Assembly (NCBI GenBank): GCA_022315425.1
Contig: JAIUPT010000038.1
Location: forward strand, 1,054,001-1,118,000
Origin: Pseudevernia furfuracea
Lineage: Eukaryota; Ascomycota; Lecanoromycetes; Lecanorales; Parmeliaceae
DNA: 64,000 nucleotides
Direction: 5' to 3'
Shown: piece after piece, positions 44,201 to 55,539 of the stretch
Numbering within the stretch: the first letter of the stretch is position 1
Layout of the letters: the number at the start of each line of letters is the position of its first letter
Notes under the pieces: model-generated
Told to the model about the DNA's origin: nothing
The model's input: the letters and a program-made list of their open reading frames with translations, nothing else
Database searches by the model: none
Program-made: the position numbers and the translations under genes

Positions 44201-47017
44201 GCCATTGATACTGTAAGCAACACGGGTTTGTTGTACACTCAGCTCGACTTCCAGATTGAAACGCCAGAAGGTAACGCCACGCTCTGCATGGAGTCGGACA
44301 CCCCTGACTTGTTGACCTCTATTGGTCGCCCTCTCCCCACGACCTCCTACTTTGGGATTTGTTTGCGATGTTCCATTACTACGTCCTGGATGGAAGTCGG
44401 GAGTACCATAGGCTGTCGGAACCGCAGCAGTACGGAATTCCTCGAAAAGCCCATCATCATCTTCAAGTCGCGACAAGTCCACGCCTTGCTCGAGATCATC
44501 TACAGGCTTGACGTATACAGTTTTTCCGCTTCTTGACAGTTTAGGCAAGCCCGCTACAGGATCCATATATTCAGCAGGTAACTCGTGACCGTCTTCGGCA
44601 CCAACATGTTGCGGTGGCGGAGGCAAGAGATCCATTGCTTCGGGGAATAGGCGCAAAGTTGGTGTAGGATCATATGATGAGTCGGCATCCGCGGTGACAA
44701 TCATGACGCTACCTCTCCACGTCTCACGTTCGCTGCTGGACGGGCCACTTCTGGTCTGTGTCTGCAGCCTGTCTCTCTTCAAGCCTGTGTAGCGCAAGAG
44801 AGGACCACATTTCAGGTAGAGTGGTGGATTAAAGGTAGCGAGTGCTGGTGCTGGCCGTATGCGGATGGACCGCATACTCAAAGTTAGCTCTTTGCTCAAG
44901 TATGGCTCGCAAATATGTTCAAAGTGTGCAGGGTCGTGATCAGCAAGATTAGTACATGAGTAAGAGTACATAGACGAAAGACGTGAAAGTTGCTCGTTCC
45001 TTGTACGATGAAGAAAGTGGGACACATGGCTTTCATGAGGTGATCCCGAGTGGTTTTTGACCCTCCGAAATTGCTCTTGGCCCACATATTGCCTTGTACG
45101 AATCATACTTTCGCTCGAGGGCGACTCTCCAGGTCTTGCTGTTTGACTAGAAATGGAACCTGGTATCTTACCGTTGCTATCCTGAAAGTCTCCTTGGGCT
45201 GATTGTGCCTGTCTTGTTCTTCCAGATTTGAGGCGACTGTCAGACCTCCTCTCTTCCCACCACGTATTGCCTTTATCTTTTGAATCTTTCTCGGCGACAA
45301 AATCAGCAGCTGTGAGTCTTGCGGTGCCTCCTTGCTTCCACTCGTCGAGATTTTTGGGTCTCGCATCTGACTGTTTGTACTCATTGGCAGTGTGGTTGTG
45401 ACCTCTATGCAAGATGGTGGAGAGGTGATGTTTTCGGGTTGCTTGACCCTCGATGACTCCCTGCGACCCACTGCCAAATCCCACCAGTTGTCTAGCCTGG
45501 ATACCAGCAAGAGTTTGTGGAGGTATCACATATTCTGTGGCCTGCCCTTGACCCTGTACAGTATGCCGTGGTACGGGGTCTGGTGCGCCTCCATAAGTCG
45601 CCGCTGACGCATCTTGGTTCAATCTTTCCACCCTATTAATGTACAGCTCTTGTTGTCCCCTGGGTACATCTCTGGATGGCGTCCGCTTTCCCACGGTTAT
45701 TTGGTCTTGGCGAAGTTTCTCCCTCCGAGCAGCACGTTCTTCGTCTGATTTTGCTAGAGCAGCCGTTCCCCAACTTTTCCTGTGACTGCGGGAGTCTGCC
45801 TTGTCCATATCGCTAGAGTAGGCACCAAGATCTTCGGTATCGTCTTCGCTTTGAAATCTGACGCCTCGTCCTTGTTGCTGGTCGACCTGAGGCTTCTCGG
45901 TCGATCTTGTGGACGTCTGAACAGGTCGATCTAAAGACAAAGGCTGGTAGGAGTCAGAAGATGATCTTCCTGATGTTCGTTGTGGTTGCGAATCGCGTAT
46001 CGGCTGTTCTTTGTGCCCGCCAGGCCAATTGGCTTCGGTTTGGTCAGGAAGTCTTCTTGATTTAGCAACACCAGTATTTGTAGAAACTCGTCTTGATGTG
46101 CTCCGATCCGCAGCAAGGCCACTTCCTCGACCAGGTTCGTGCTGCCCGTCGCGGGCCTGAGACTCTCGGAGCTTCCGTTCAGCAGCCTCTACACGTGCTC
46201 GTTTCTTCTCTTTGCTAGTTAGTTCGGCCTCGAGTTTCTGCAACGGCGAATGCTCTGGCGCCCATTCTTTTCTTTGTGGTTGCGTTACACTGGCTGAGGT
46301 ACGCCTCGCACTCGACTGGGCAACAAGGGATGCGGGTTCTGGGTAGTTTTGAGCTGCTGCTGAGCTGTCTTTTCGACCCGGAGGAGCGCCATTCATGTCT
46401 TCATCTTGCTGAGCTGTAGTTGAGCTAACTTTTCGACTAGGAGGATTGCCAATTTTAGATTCGAATTGTCGTGGGCTTGCTGAATTTGAGAAGCGCCGGG
46501 GTGATATAGGACCGTTTGGGGGTGGGTATGAGTCTCTCTTGTGCTTTTGAATCTCTGAGTATAGTCCACCGATCGGAAGATTGAGACTTCCTCGTCTCTC
46601 TGGCCGTGCTAGCTGAGGAAGGGGCTCAGGATGGAGATCTGGTGGTTCCGCGGGTATTGACTTTCCGGTTAGAGCACGCGCTCGCTCTGCAAAAGAAGCT
46701 GGATAATTGCCTTCGGGTGGGCTGTAACTCTCAGAACTATGGGGAGGACGGTACGAAACAGGTGGTGCTTTTGGCACATCGGGAGCAGGAGGTTGAGGAA
46801 AGCTTTCAATTGGTGTCCTCCCAGGCCCAGTCCCACTTGGCCTTCGCCTTTTGGAGGTCGTTCTTGCCAAACCATTGGATGGAGGGGATCGGTCCCTAGT
46901 TTGAGACGACGGAAGGGAGGATGGAAGTGGGAGATTTGGATTGACCCTCAAAGGGGCCTGATTGATTTCAGTGCCTGCATCGTACAGTCGCTGCATTTGC
47001 ATGCGCTGTGTCTCCAT
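41268..47017 (-). CDS. Large PhoD-like metallophosphatase
   Basis: Five exons (47017-44112, 44069-43753, 43619-43363, 43311-42959, 42906-41268; introns of 42, 133, 51 and 52 bp) give 1823 residues. About 640 N-terminal residues are disordered and highly charged. Then comes a fungal PhoD-type module: SMRSIRIRPAPALATFNPPL, YLKCGPLLRYTGLKRDRLQ, metal-site FHVMIGGGDQIYND, VNMWDDHDIIDGFGSYPHHF, VALLALDCRTERT and VTILGGDVHLAAVGQF. The last two motifs and DDH-D appear only after splicing, which supports the gene model. The Asp/His clusters match the metal ligands of PhoD-like phosphodiesterases/phosphatases. The tail of about 480 residues is disordered, rich in Gln, Arg and Pro. Substrate and location are unknown. 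Intron 1, at 42 bp, is the shortest in the window. Confidence 0.88.
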
Positions 47018-47831
47018 AGTTCCGTGTTGATAATTGACAAGAATTGGAAATCAAGTTCTCATCATTCGAGACGCATGTACGTTGAGCTTTGGAGCGAACG
47101 AAAGTCAATGGCTAACATTGAAAAAAGAGGGTCATGATCGCAATGAGCTTTAGTACGGGGGCCAATTGATGTATATACGCATGGGTCTAGGGTAGTGAAG
47201 AGAAGTAAAGAAAGAGAGAAAGAAGATGAAGGGCAAGTAGAGTAAGTATGGTATGGTAGGGTAAGGTAAGGTAAACAGGAGCTCTTGGTCGCTGGAGAAA
47301 TCAAGGTTCACATTATCTTGAGAACCAAGCTCGCCAAGCTCCCAGCCCCCGATCAATTCCACCGGCCCGCCAACCGAGCTCCATCGTGCCCCTCGAGTTC
47401 CCCTTTAGCGCGACCCGGTGGCCCTTTTGAGAATGTAGGTAGGGCTGTAGGGCTGTAGGGCTGTAGGGATGTAGTCCAAGGTTTGATACTTGACTTTGAA
47501 GAGCCCAGAGGACAGAGTGTATGTAATCTCGCACTGCCTAATCAACACAACATCCTGCACAAAATTGGATTCTCCTCCTTGAGTGCAGCGTGCGGTTGAG
47601 TGTGGCACATCTTGTGTTGCCAATTGGCTTGGATTTGGATTTCCTCACTCGCCGCTTGATAAAGAGCATTGTTTCCTTGTTTCCAACTCACACCTGTTTT
47701 GCCTTTCTCCAAGCATCCCCTAGCCAACTTTCACTGAGCCATTCTCAACGGCTTTCGACGCTTCCTAACTCCCAGCAAACCTTGCATATTAATATTTCAT
47801 GGCGCTTCTGTGAAGCCTTTGATTTCCGATT
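47018..47831. promoter_or_regulatory. Divergent promoter region PhoD-like / kex2
   Basis: No gene is seen. An AGGGTAAGGTAAGGTAAAC element lies at about 47258-47275, and a GTAGGGCT minisatellite (about 3.5 units, last one GTAGGGAT) at about 47440-47473. Confidence 0.45.
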
Positions 47832-50464
47832 ATGCTGCTTCCACAATGCCTAGGGTTGCTGGCATTCTTATGCCTCTCCTCCGCCGCAACTCCACGCATT
47901 CGCAACCACGACACCCACGACTATTACGCCCTTCATCTCCAATCGGATGCCTCACCTCGACAGGTTGCGTCAGCACTTGGCCTTGAGTATGAAGGCAAGC
48001 TGGGAGAACTACCGGATCACCACACCTTTTCTTCGCCCCGCCGCAGGAGGCACGCAGCGGATGCTATACTTGAAGACCTACGACGACGGCGGCGGAAACG
48101 AGATCTGAATGGAATGGGTGCTCTGGAAGGAGTTTTGTGGTCACAAAAGCAAAAGACTAAGACTCGCATGGTGAAGAGAAATGCCCTGCTTCCCTTACCA
48201 AATCGGGCCCCCCCTGTCCTTGGAAGTAAAGAAGAGGCAAAGCCTGCTGCCGCCGCAGATGTACCTGTTAGCACAGAGCCCGTCGCGAACCCAGAAGCTG
48301 TGGCCCAAAGAACAGACCTGGCAAGGGAACTCAGTATTGAAGACCCTATATTCAATGAGCAATGGCATTTGTTCAATACCATACAGCTTGGCCACGATAT
48401 AAATGTTACTGGTGTATGGAAACAGGGCATCACCGGCGAAGGTGCCACGGCAGTCATGGTCGATGATGGTATTGATATGTACAGCGATGATCTGAAGGAT
48501 AACTACTTTGCTAAAGGATCATATGATTTCAACGAACAAACGGATGAACCTAAACCAAGGCTCAAAGATGACAGGCATGGCACAAGATGCGCTGGAGAGA
48601 TTGCTGCGGTCAAAAATGGAGTTTGTGGTGTCGGCGTAGCCTACAATGCCCGGATAGGGGGTCTCCGAATCCTTTCGAAGGTTATCACAGACGAGGATGA
48701 AGCATCTGCGATGAACTACGCTTTTCAGGACAATCAGATATACTCCTGCTCATGGGGTCCTCCTGATGACGGACGGTCAATGGATGCTCCGGGTATCCTG
48801 ATTAGAAAAGCGGTAGTAAATGCTATCCAGAACGGACGACAAGGAAAGGGAAACATCTACGTATTCGCGGCTGGAAATGGTCGCGGATCTGGGGATAACT
48901 GCAATTTCGATGGATATACTAATAGCATATACACCATTACCGTGGGAGGTATTGACAGAAAAGGTAAACAAACATATTACTCGGAACATTGCTCCGCCCA
49001 GCTGGTAGTTACCTATAGCAGCGGCAGTGGAGATGCCATACATACTACGGATGTTGGCGTAAATCAGTGTTACGCGAACCATGGCGGTACTTCCGCTGCT
49101 GCACCACTGGGAGCCGGTATATTCGCATTAGCATTGTCAGCTCGGCCAGAGCTCACTTGGCGGGATTTGCAACAAATTCTCGTCATGACTTCGGTACCAA
49201 TCAACGAGGATGAAGACTGGGACACGACCTACATTGGGAGGAAATACAGTCATGCCTACGGCTATGGTAAGTTAGATGCATACGCTGTTGTTGAGAAGGC
49301 CAAGGCCATGGATCTCTTGAAGCCACAAGCTTGGTTGAATTCGCCATGGATACACGTCAAACACCCTATACCTCAGGGAGTGGAGGGACTATTAAGCACT
49401 TTTGAAGTCACCGAAGACCAAATGAAGAAAGCCAACCTGGAAAGAGTTGAACATGTCACTGTCACTATGAACATTGAACACACCCGCCGTGGCGACCTCA
49501 GCGTCGAGCTCCGAAGCCCTACGAACCTGGTCAGCCACTTAAGTGTAACACGCCGATTGGATGATGCAAAACAAGGTTACGTTGATTGGACTTTCATGTC
49601 TGTCGCCCATTGGTAAGTTCGCGTTCTGCCTTCGGCCCAAGACCTTCAAATCAACTAACATAATTTAGGGGGGAACCCGGCGTCGGCAAATGGAGCGTTG
49701 TCGTCAAAGACACCGAAGTAAACGAGCATAACGGTTCCTTCACTGACTGGAAATTGACTCTTTGGGGCGAATGTAACGATCCTTCATCCCAGGAGCTCCT
49801 CCCTATGCCCAAGGAGGACGATGACGATGACCACGATGTCATAACGGCCTCTCCATCATTTGTGAGCGTCGATCCCGGCACCAGCGAAACCGACCTCCCC
49901 GCAAACCCGACTGACCACCAACACCGCCCCGTCAATGCAAAACCCACAGGCAACCCAAAACCGATAAGCTCAGGTCTTCCGACAATGACCACCCCAACCG
50001 TATCTGCATCTGTATCTACAACTGCATCTGCATCTGCATCTGCTACGGCAACCAGTCTTCCCTCAGAACCACCCGAAGAAGACAAGGAGTCCTCCCACTT
50101 CCTCCCCCATTACTTCCCAACTTTCGGCGTCAGCAAGCGCACCCAGATCTGGATCTATGGCGCCTTCGCCATCATCGTACTCTTCTGCGCCGGTCTCGGT
50201 ACATACGTTTTCGTTCAGCGCCGTAAGCGTAGGAGAAGCGAGAGAGAGGATTACGAGTTTGAAATGCTGGATGATGAGGATGCGGCGCTGAATGGTGGCG
50301 TGGGTGGGAAGACGAAGGGAAGGAGGGCGGGAGAGCTGTATGATGCGTTCGCGGGGGAGAGTGATGAGGAGGGATTGTTAAGTGATGAGGATGAGGAGTA
50401 TAGGGATGAGGAACCGGCTGAAAGAGCGGCTGAGAGAGGGAAGGAACGTAAAGATGATACGTGA
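47832..50464 (+). CDS. kex2: Kexin (Kex2/KexB) proprotein convertase
   Basis: Two exons (47832-49612, 49669-50464) with a 56-bp phase-2 intron give 858 residues. A signal peptide (MLLPQCLGLLAFLCLSSAAT) is followed by a prodomain that ends at KR115-116 (KTRMVKR). The S8 catalytic triad is Asp211 (VMVDDGIDM), His249 (DDRHGTRCAGE) and Ser421 (NHGGTSAAAPLG), with the oxyanion Asn349 in VFAAGNGRGSGDN and the acidic S1 pocket around CSWGPPDDGR. The P domain follows (VTVTMNIEHTRRGDLSVELR), and the splice restores SVAHWGEPGVGKWS. A Ser/Thr-rich stalk, a transmembrane helix (IWIYGAFAIIVLFCAGLGTY) and an acidic cytoplasmic tail complete it. Kexin cleaves secretory precursors after KR and RR in the late Golgi. 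SASASA-type codon repeats near 50005-50045 encode part of the stalk. Confidence 0.96.
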
Positions 50465-50707
50465 GTGCTTCTTCCGATGGCTGCCATTATTGGGAGGTTT
50501 TGTAGAATAACGTTGGGCTTGCATGGCGTGGAGTTCCTGAAACAGATTTACATTACTTAACAGCAGATTCTTCCATTCGCTGCGTGTTTCCCAATTTGCC
50601 GTACCTTCACCAAGAGCATTGTTACGCGGTGTTTAAGGATGTTTTTATTGCCATATACCATGCCCTTGCAAGGTACCTATGTACAATTCATTACGCCGTC
50701 ACCCTCT

Positions 50708-52194
50708 TCACTCTCCCTCCGCCTCCATCTCCCTAACATACCTCTCCCAAGTCTCCACCACCCCCGAATAGAACTCCACATGCTTATCAGCCAATGCTCC
50801 CAAACAATCCCTAAACTCGCCCGCCTTAATCCGTTCAAAATCCCCCACCTCCCTCACCACCTCTCCATCGAATGCCTCTGTAGTTCTTCTCGCATCTTCC
50901 ACCTCACGCACTAGCTTTTCAATCTGCATTTCCAGTTTCCGCACCCTGTCTCTCCTGCTTACCTCATGATCCACACCTCTCACGTCCTCAATCTTTGAGC
51001 GTATGAAGCCGGTAGGACCTTGTGACATATGGCCAGATGAGGCGAGGGTGTCGCGGTCATAGGATGCTTTGGTGAGGTATTCGGTTAGGCCTTCGTAGTC
51101 GAGTTGTTTCTGCTCTCGAGTTTTGAGTAGGGACTTTAATGATGAGGTGTAGGCTTCCATGTCCCGCAAACTGCCTAGGTAGTTTTGGTCCGTATGTTCC
51201 TTTAGCGCCATTATACCTTTCGCCGTTTCTTCCACGCTCTGGGCAAATGCATGTACAGGACCTTCTACACCGGGTTCGAGAGCTCCTAATTTCATGAACT
51301 GGACGCTTAGATCTGTGTAGTCAGATTCTACATCGCCTTCTCTGCGAGCGAGGCGTGCTATTATACGGGAGACGTGTCCAAGATCTTCGTCGAGTTTGTC
51401 TGCTTTCTCCCGCACTTCGATGAAGCGTTTGTCCGGCTTGTGGACCTTGGAAAAGGCATTGACAAATGTGTCTGCGAAATTGTCGAACACTGAAGTGCCT
51501 GATTCAGAGACACTGATACTGCGTTTGGGGTGATTCCGCATGGTTGCATTCCAGTCTGTGGATTCGAGAAAGATCATGAGAAGGACGGCGCGGCGGAGAG
51601 TCGGGTGCAAGGCGAGTCGTTTCAGAAAGCGGTGCAGGGAGTGAGCTCTTCGATGGGTGAAGTCCGGGCCAAAGCGGTCGCCGCGGACATATTCCATTTT
51701 GTGCTTGTCTGGGAGAGGAGGAACGGCGCATTGAGGGTATTCTCGGCAGAGCGTCTTGTAGAGGAAAACGAAGTCGGTGAACCGGCGACGAACTTTGACG
51801 AAGGATTTTTGGAAGGAGGCGAAATCAGTCTATCATGGGCTTATTAGTAGCTGATGCTTGATTCGTAACTTGGGCAGTGGGCGCTTGTATGTTTGACACG
51901 GTAGAAACGTACATTTGTGGTGACGAGGTAGGAGACGTAGGCGTCTTTCGTGCCATCGTTCTCCTTCATAGGTGTATCCACTGTACAATCCAGCCTCCCA
52001 TCTCCTATGCCCGCAAGGTCCACAGGGTCTGCGTCTGCGCCGGCCTGTGCTGAAGTATGGCTTGCTTTTCTTTTACCGCTTGATTTTGCTCCATATGTAG
52101 CCTCATCAGGTTGATTGTTTCCTGCCGTAGTGGGCCTTGAACTGTCACTGTCTGGATCGTTCTGCCATGACACGCTGTCAAAGTCGTTGTCCAT
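50708..52194 (-). CDS. snx4: Sorting nexin Snx4/Atg24
   Basis: Two exons (52194-51913, 51829-50708) with an 83-bp phase-0 intron give 467 residues. After a disordered N-terminus comes a PX domain, with the phosphoinositide-binding core VKVRRRFTDFVFLYKTL, then VPPLPDKHKMEY and FTHRRAHSLHRFLKRLALH. The C-terminal BAR domain is a long coiled coil from about residue 225 (VHKPDKRFIEVREKADKLDE onward, ending VETWERYVREMEAEGE). Snx4 binds PI3P, forms heterodimers with other PX-BAR nexins, recycles SNAREs from endosomes and takes part in selective autophagy. The start MDNDFDSVSWQNDPDSDSS is typical of fungal orthologues. The gene converges on kex2 with 243 bp between stop codons. Confidence 0.93.
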
Positions 52195-53520
52195 GGGAAG
52201 CCAAGTGGGAAATAAGTTTGGCTTTGCGGAGGGCGGCGGAGACGGAGATGAGATTCAAATTTTGTTGCAGGGAGAGGAAGGGTAGCAAAGATCAAGTCTG
52301 CTTCGAGTATGAACGAAGAGTTTCGATGGAGAGGTTGGCATGGGTTGTCGCTTTTGGCGGAGAAGATTGCGGAAGGTAAGCCGTGCGCCAGGCTTGGCAT
52401 ACAAAAATCTGCCCCCAGCTCACTCGATCCATCACCCAGTCTTAATTAATCCCTCCGACTCACCCAACCCCCCACGTTATAAATCCAGAGATACGGGCGC
52501 TTTTCTACGCAGCCTACCTAAGGTAGGAGCTAGAGGTACCCTCCTAGCCGGGGTTATAAAGGGGAGCTATTCCCAGGCCTTGACATCGTATAGCTACCCG
52601 TGTTCCGCATGTAGGCTTTTCTCATCAACGAAAACCCAGAATCCAAAACCCGGACAACATGAACCAACAGCGGTGGCAAAGTTTGCGGTGAGTGTGCTTT
52701 TGTATTCTGATACGTCATTATTCTGGTCCTACGAAACTTCATCGAATCCCTATGATTGAATGTTTACGAATTCAAGGGATACGTATGTTTACGCGTATGC
52801 AATTACAAGAGGCAAAATGAGTGTCCCCATATTCGTCCTGAGTATTTTCCCACTTGGTTTGAAGCTACTCCTCCCATCTCTTCGACATATCATCTTCCTA
52901 TATTCAATCTAGCAATTCTTGGCATTACCACCGCGATGTCAAGCCATGTGATCCATCCAATTTGGCCATCACCATGCGCTGTTTCGGTGGAATGAGCGGA
53001 CATGTCTCAGAATCGGACCACCCAATGTCACCGAGTTTATCTATGTTCTGGCTGAGAGATGCTTTCTTGGTGGGAAGTCTTTTCTAATATCATATTCCTA
53101 GAAATTCTGTTCGAAATTGCCCGTGACCCAGTTTCTGGGCATGGCCGTGGTGCCTTGATATAGTAGGTGCACATTTATCTACCATTTTGCGCCCCACAGA
53201 CGGACCACCCTATGGGGATTACGGGACACAGCCTCCCTCTATCTGATCCAAAGATCTATTCACAGCTGAAACAAGTTTCAGTTGACCTGCCGTCCAAAGC
53301 GCCAAAGCCTTTCGAAGTATCTCAATCAGTCCCCGCTAGTTGCGCTTATAGACGTCGCAGGACAATATGCGCTCCGTCAATATTCTCTTGGCTTTACTTT
53401 GGGTGCCGTATGATAAATGGTTATTTATCTGGCATTTCCGTTCTTTCAGTGTGGGTCTGAATTTAACGAGAAGATTCGACTTCACCTCTCTTCGTTGGGG
53501 CTACTGAGCAAAAGGACAAG
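52195..53520. promoter_or_regulatory. 1.3-kb divergent region snx4 / M35-like gene
   Basis: No supported gene. The open frame at 52340-52759 overlaps the probable snx4 leader and has no motif. A near-palindrome CCTACCTAAGGTAGG is present at about 52513-52527. Confidence 0.4.
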
Positions 53521-55539
53521 ATGTTCGCAGGCTACTATTGGCTTCTCTCAGTCACATCCCTTCTTCTTCAATCGAGTTCACATGCTCAACTTATCGGCTC
53601 TATTACGAGTCCCGGTAATCCGTTCATAATCACCGTCACTATCAACAACCCCAGCACGAACAATATATCGGTACTGAAATGGAACAACATCTTCGACTAT
53701 CAGCTTCTGATTCCGCCGTCATTCACGGTCAAGGATGCCCAAGGAGACGATGTGCAATTCGCTACTACGTATGCTTTCCGTTCAGGAATTACCAACGATG
53801 ACTTCCAAACTCTATCACCAGACGAGAATTTTACGAGGACCTATGACTTGAGACAGTTTCTCGAGGATGTTCCAGGAGATCAAAGTGCACCTGGTCCTGA
53901 GAACATTCAAATCATACTGCCAGCGAGTTTCCAGGGTCTTGTATCTAATGAGCCGTTGAACATTCCTGTTCAAGCAGCGGCAAATCTTGCTCAAGGGGTT
54001 CTAGGGGACTACTCAGCTGCAGGTCTCACTCCAATCACACTGAATGCTGCTCCATACACAGTGCAACTTAATTTTCCAATTTTTCAAGGGGCCCAATCTC
54101 TAGTAACAAACCCGTTCAATGGCGTCCAGCTACACAACGCAACATGCACAGGCACGAACGCCACAATGATGAGCAATGCAATATTCGATGCCGGTGTATA
54201 TGCGCATTCGGCTCAATTGGCCGCCTCTGATACCTCGAGCGTGCTGTTCCCACAGTTCTTCCAGGATTCTCAACGATTAGCCGTCACCAAGGCTAGTTTA
54301 ACTGCTACACTCACTTTGCAAGGCGACGGTCCTCATACTGACGCCTATTGCAGTGATCCGAACAGTCTATGTGATTCGAAAGGAAGTATTCTGGGTTATT
54401 CTTTTACGCCTTCTTTCTTGGCAAGCAGTTATGTCGTTCTCTGTCCAGCTGCCCTGAGTTTGGGAAGAGCACCTGCACCATGTTCTACGCCTCCTGGGAA
54501 GCAAGTCAGCGCTTCAGCATCTCACGTATTGTTTCATCTTGTTCTGACGCTCAACAACGCCATCGGCTCGATGATCGGCAACAATTACTACGGAGCACAG
54601 GAAGCGATGCAATTGGCAAACTCGACAACCGTGGATGCTACAGGGAATGCAGATTCATATGCCCAATTAGGCATCGCTCAATGGGCATACGGCGAAGGTG
54701 GCGCGCCATATTCCGGTCCTGCCTGCCTGCCTGCCAACGATGTTATCCCTGGGAACCAAAAGCGGACACAGCGTGAGAAAGATCTCGATAGCCATTCCCC
54801 TGACTCGGTCGGCTCACGAGCTGTCCTATCACGTCGACAAGGACCAAACCCTACCATTGCGGAAGCGCTTGCTGGCATTCAGCCATGCACCGGAAATCAA
54901 CTCACTCTCCTTCAAAACACAGCCGCCAACGTCCGTGCTTTAGCAGCTGCCGCTCGCGACAATCCGAATTATGATCTATGGACACAAGTCTTCGACGGCG
55001 ATGCTACTCTGAAGCGCCAGGTGTATCAGATCTTCGACATCATCGCAAAGTGGTCCATCCAGGGGAATAATGCCGGGATCACCTTCTTTTGCGATCCCCC
55101 CCGGCAGTCATTGGCATGCACACATGGCACGATCGCCGTCATCGCAGGCAGTCCCAGCACCCAGACAGCTAATATCGTCCTCTGCCCCCCTTTCTTCTAT
55201 CAACCGCAAGCATTGGAATGTGAGGCCCCAAGCTTCTACAACCCACGTATCGACGAGATGGCAGGCTCGCTCCTGCATGAGTTGACCCACGTGCCGTGGC
55301 TGGTCGGCAGAGACGTCCAGGATGGCTACATTAGTGGCAGTGCCGAGACTGGGTATTGCTACGATTGGAACTGCGTCACACAGTACGCGCAGGAAAGGAA
55401 CTTGCCTACCTTCGACACGAGAAATAATCCAGAGAACGTGGCGACCGCTTATCAGTACTATGCGTTGGCGGCGCGGGCTGCGGCCACGGACTGTTCGTGG
55501 AAGTCGTATGTGGGCAGCATGTTCGGACTGGGAGGTTAA
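53521..55539 (+). CDS. Secreted M35 (deuterolysin)-like metallopeptidase with a degenerate first and an intact second domain
   Basis: Intronless, 672 residues, with a signal peptide (about 1-22, ending SSSHAQ). The N-terminal part (PFIITVTINNPSTNNISVLK) resembles the beta-rich propeptide of deuterolysin-type proteases. Two M35-like modules follow. In the first (about 270-400), SSYVVLCPAALSL precedes ASHVLFHLVLTLNN, where the zinc/catalytic HExxH is replaced by HVLFH (335-339), so the Glu is lost. The second (about 510-660) has ANIVLCPPFFYQP, then an intact HELTH (586-590) and a later Asp/Tyr region (ATAYQYYALAARAAATDC), as in active M35 enzymes. Between them are dibasic sites KR (414-415) and RR (438-439) that Kex2 could cut. 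Several N-glycosylation sequons are present (NIS, NFT, NAT, NST). I infer an extracellular protease, but activity is not proven. Confidence 0.8.
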   Translation: MFAGYYWLLSVTSLLLQSSSHAQLIGSITSPGNPFIITVTINNPSTNNISVLKWNNIFDYQLLIPPSFTVKDAQGDDVQFATTYAFRSGITNDDFQTLSPDENFTRTYDLRQFLEDVPGDQSAPGPENIQIILPASFQGLVSNEPLNIPVQAAANLAQGVLGDYSAAGLTPITLNAAPYTVQLNFPIFQGAQSLVTNPFNGVQLHNATCTGTNATMMSNAIFDAGVYAHSAQLAASDTSSVLFPQFFQDSQRLAVTKASLTATLTLQGDGPHTDAYCSDPNSLCDSKGSILGYSFTPSFLASSYVVLCPAALSLGRAPAPCSTPPGKQVSASASHVLFHLVLTLNNAIGSMIGNNYYGAQEAMQLANSTTVDATGNADSYAQLGIAQWAYGEGGAPYSGPACLPANDVIPGNQKRTQREKDLDSHSPDSVGSRAVLSRRQGPNPTIAEALAGIQPCTGNQLTLLQNTAANVRALAAAARDNPNYDLWTQVFDGDATLKRQVYQIFDIIAKWSIQGNNAGITFFCDPPRQSLACTHGTIAVIAGSPSTQTANIVLCPPFFYQPQALECEAPSFYNPRIDEMAGSLLHELTHVPWLVGRDVQDGYISGSAETGYCYDWNCVTQYAQERNLPTFDTRNNPENVATAYQYYALAARAAATDCSWKSYVGSMFGLGG

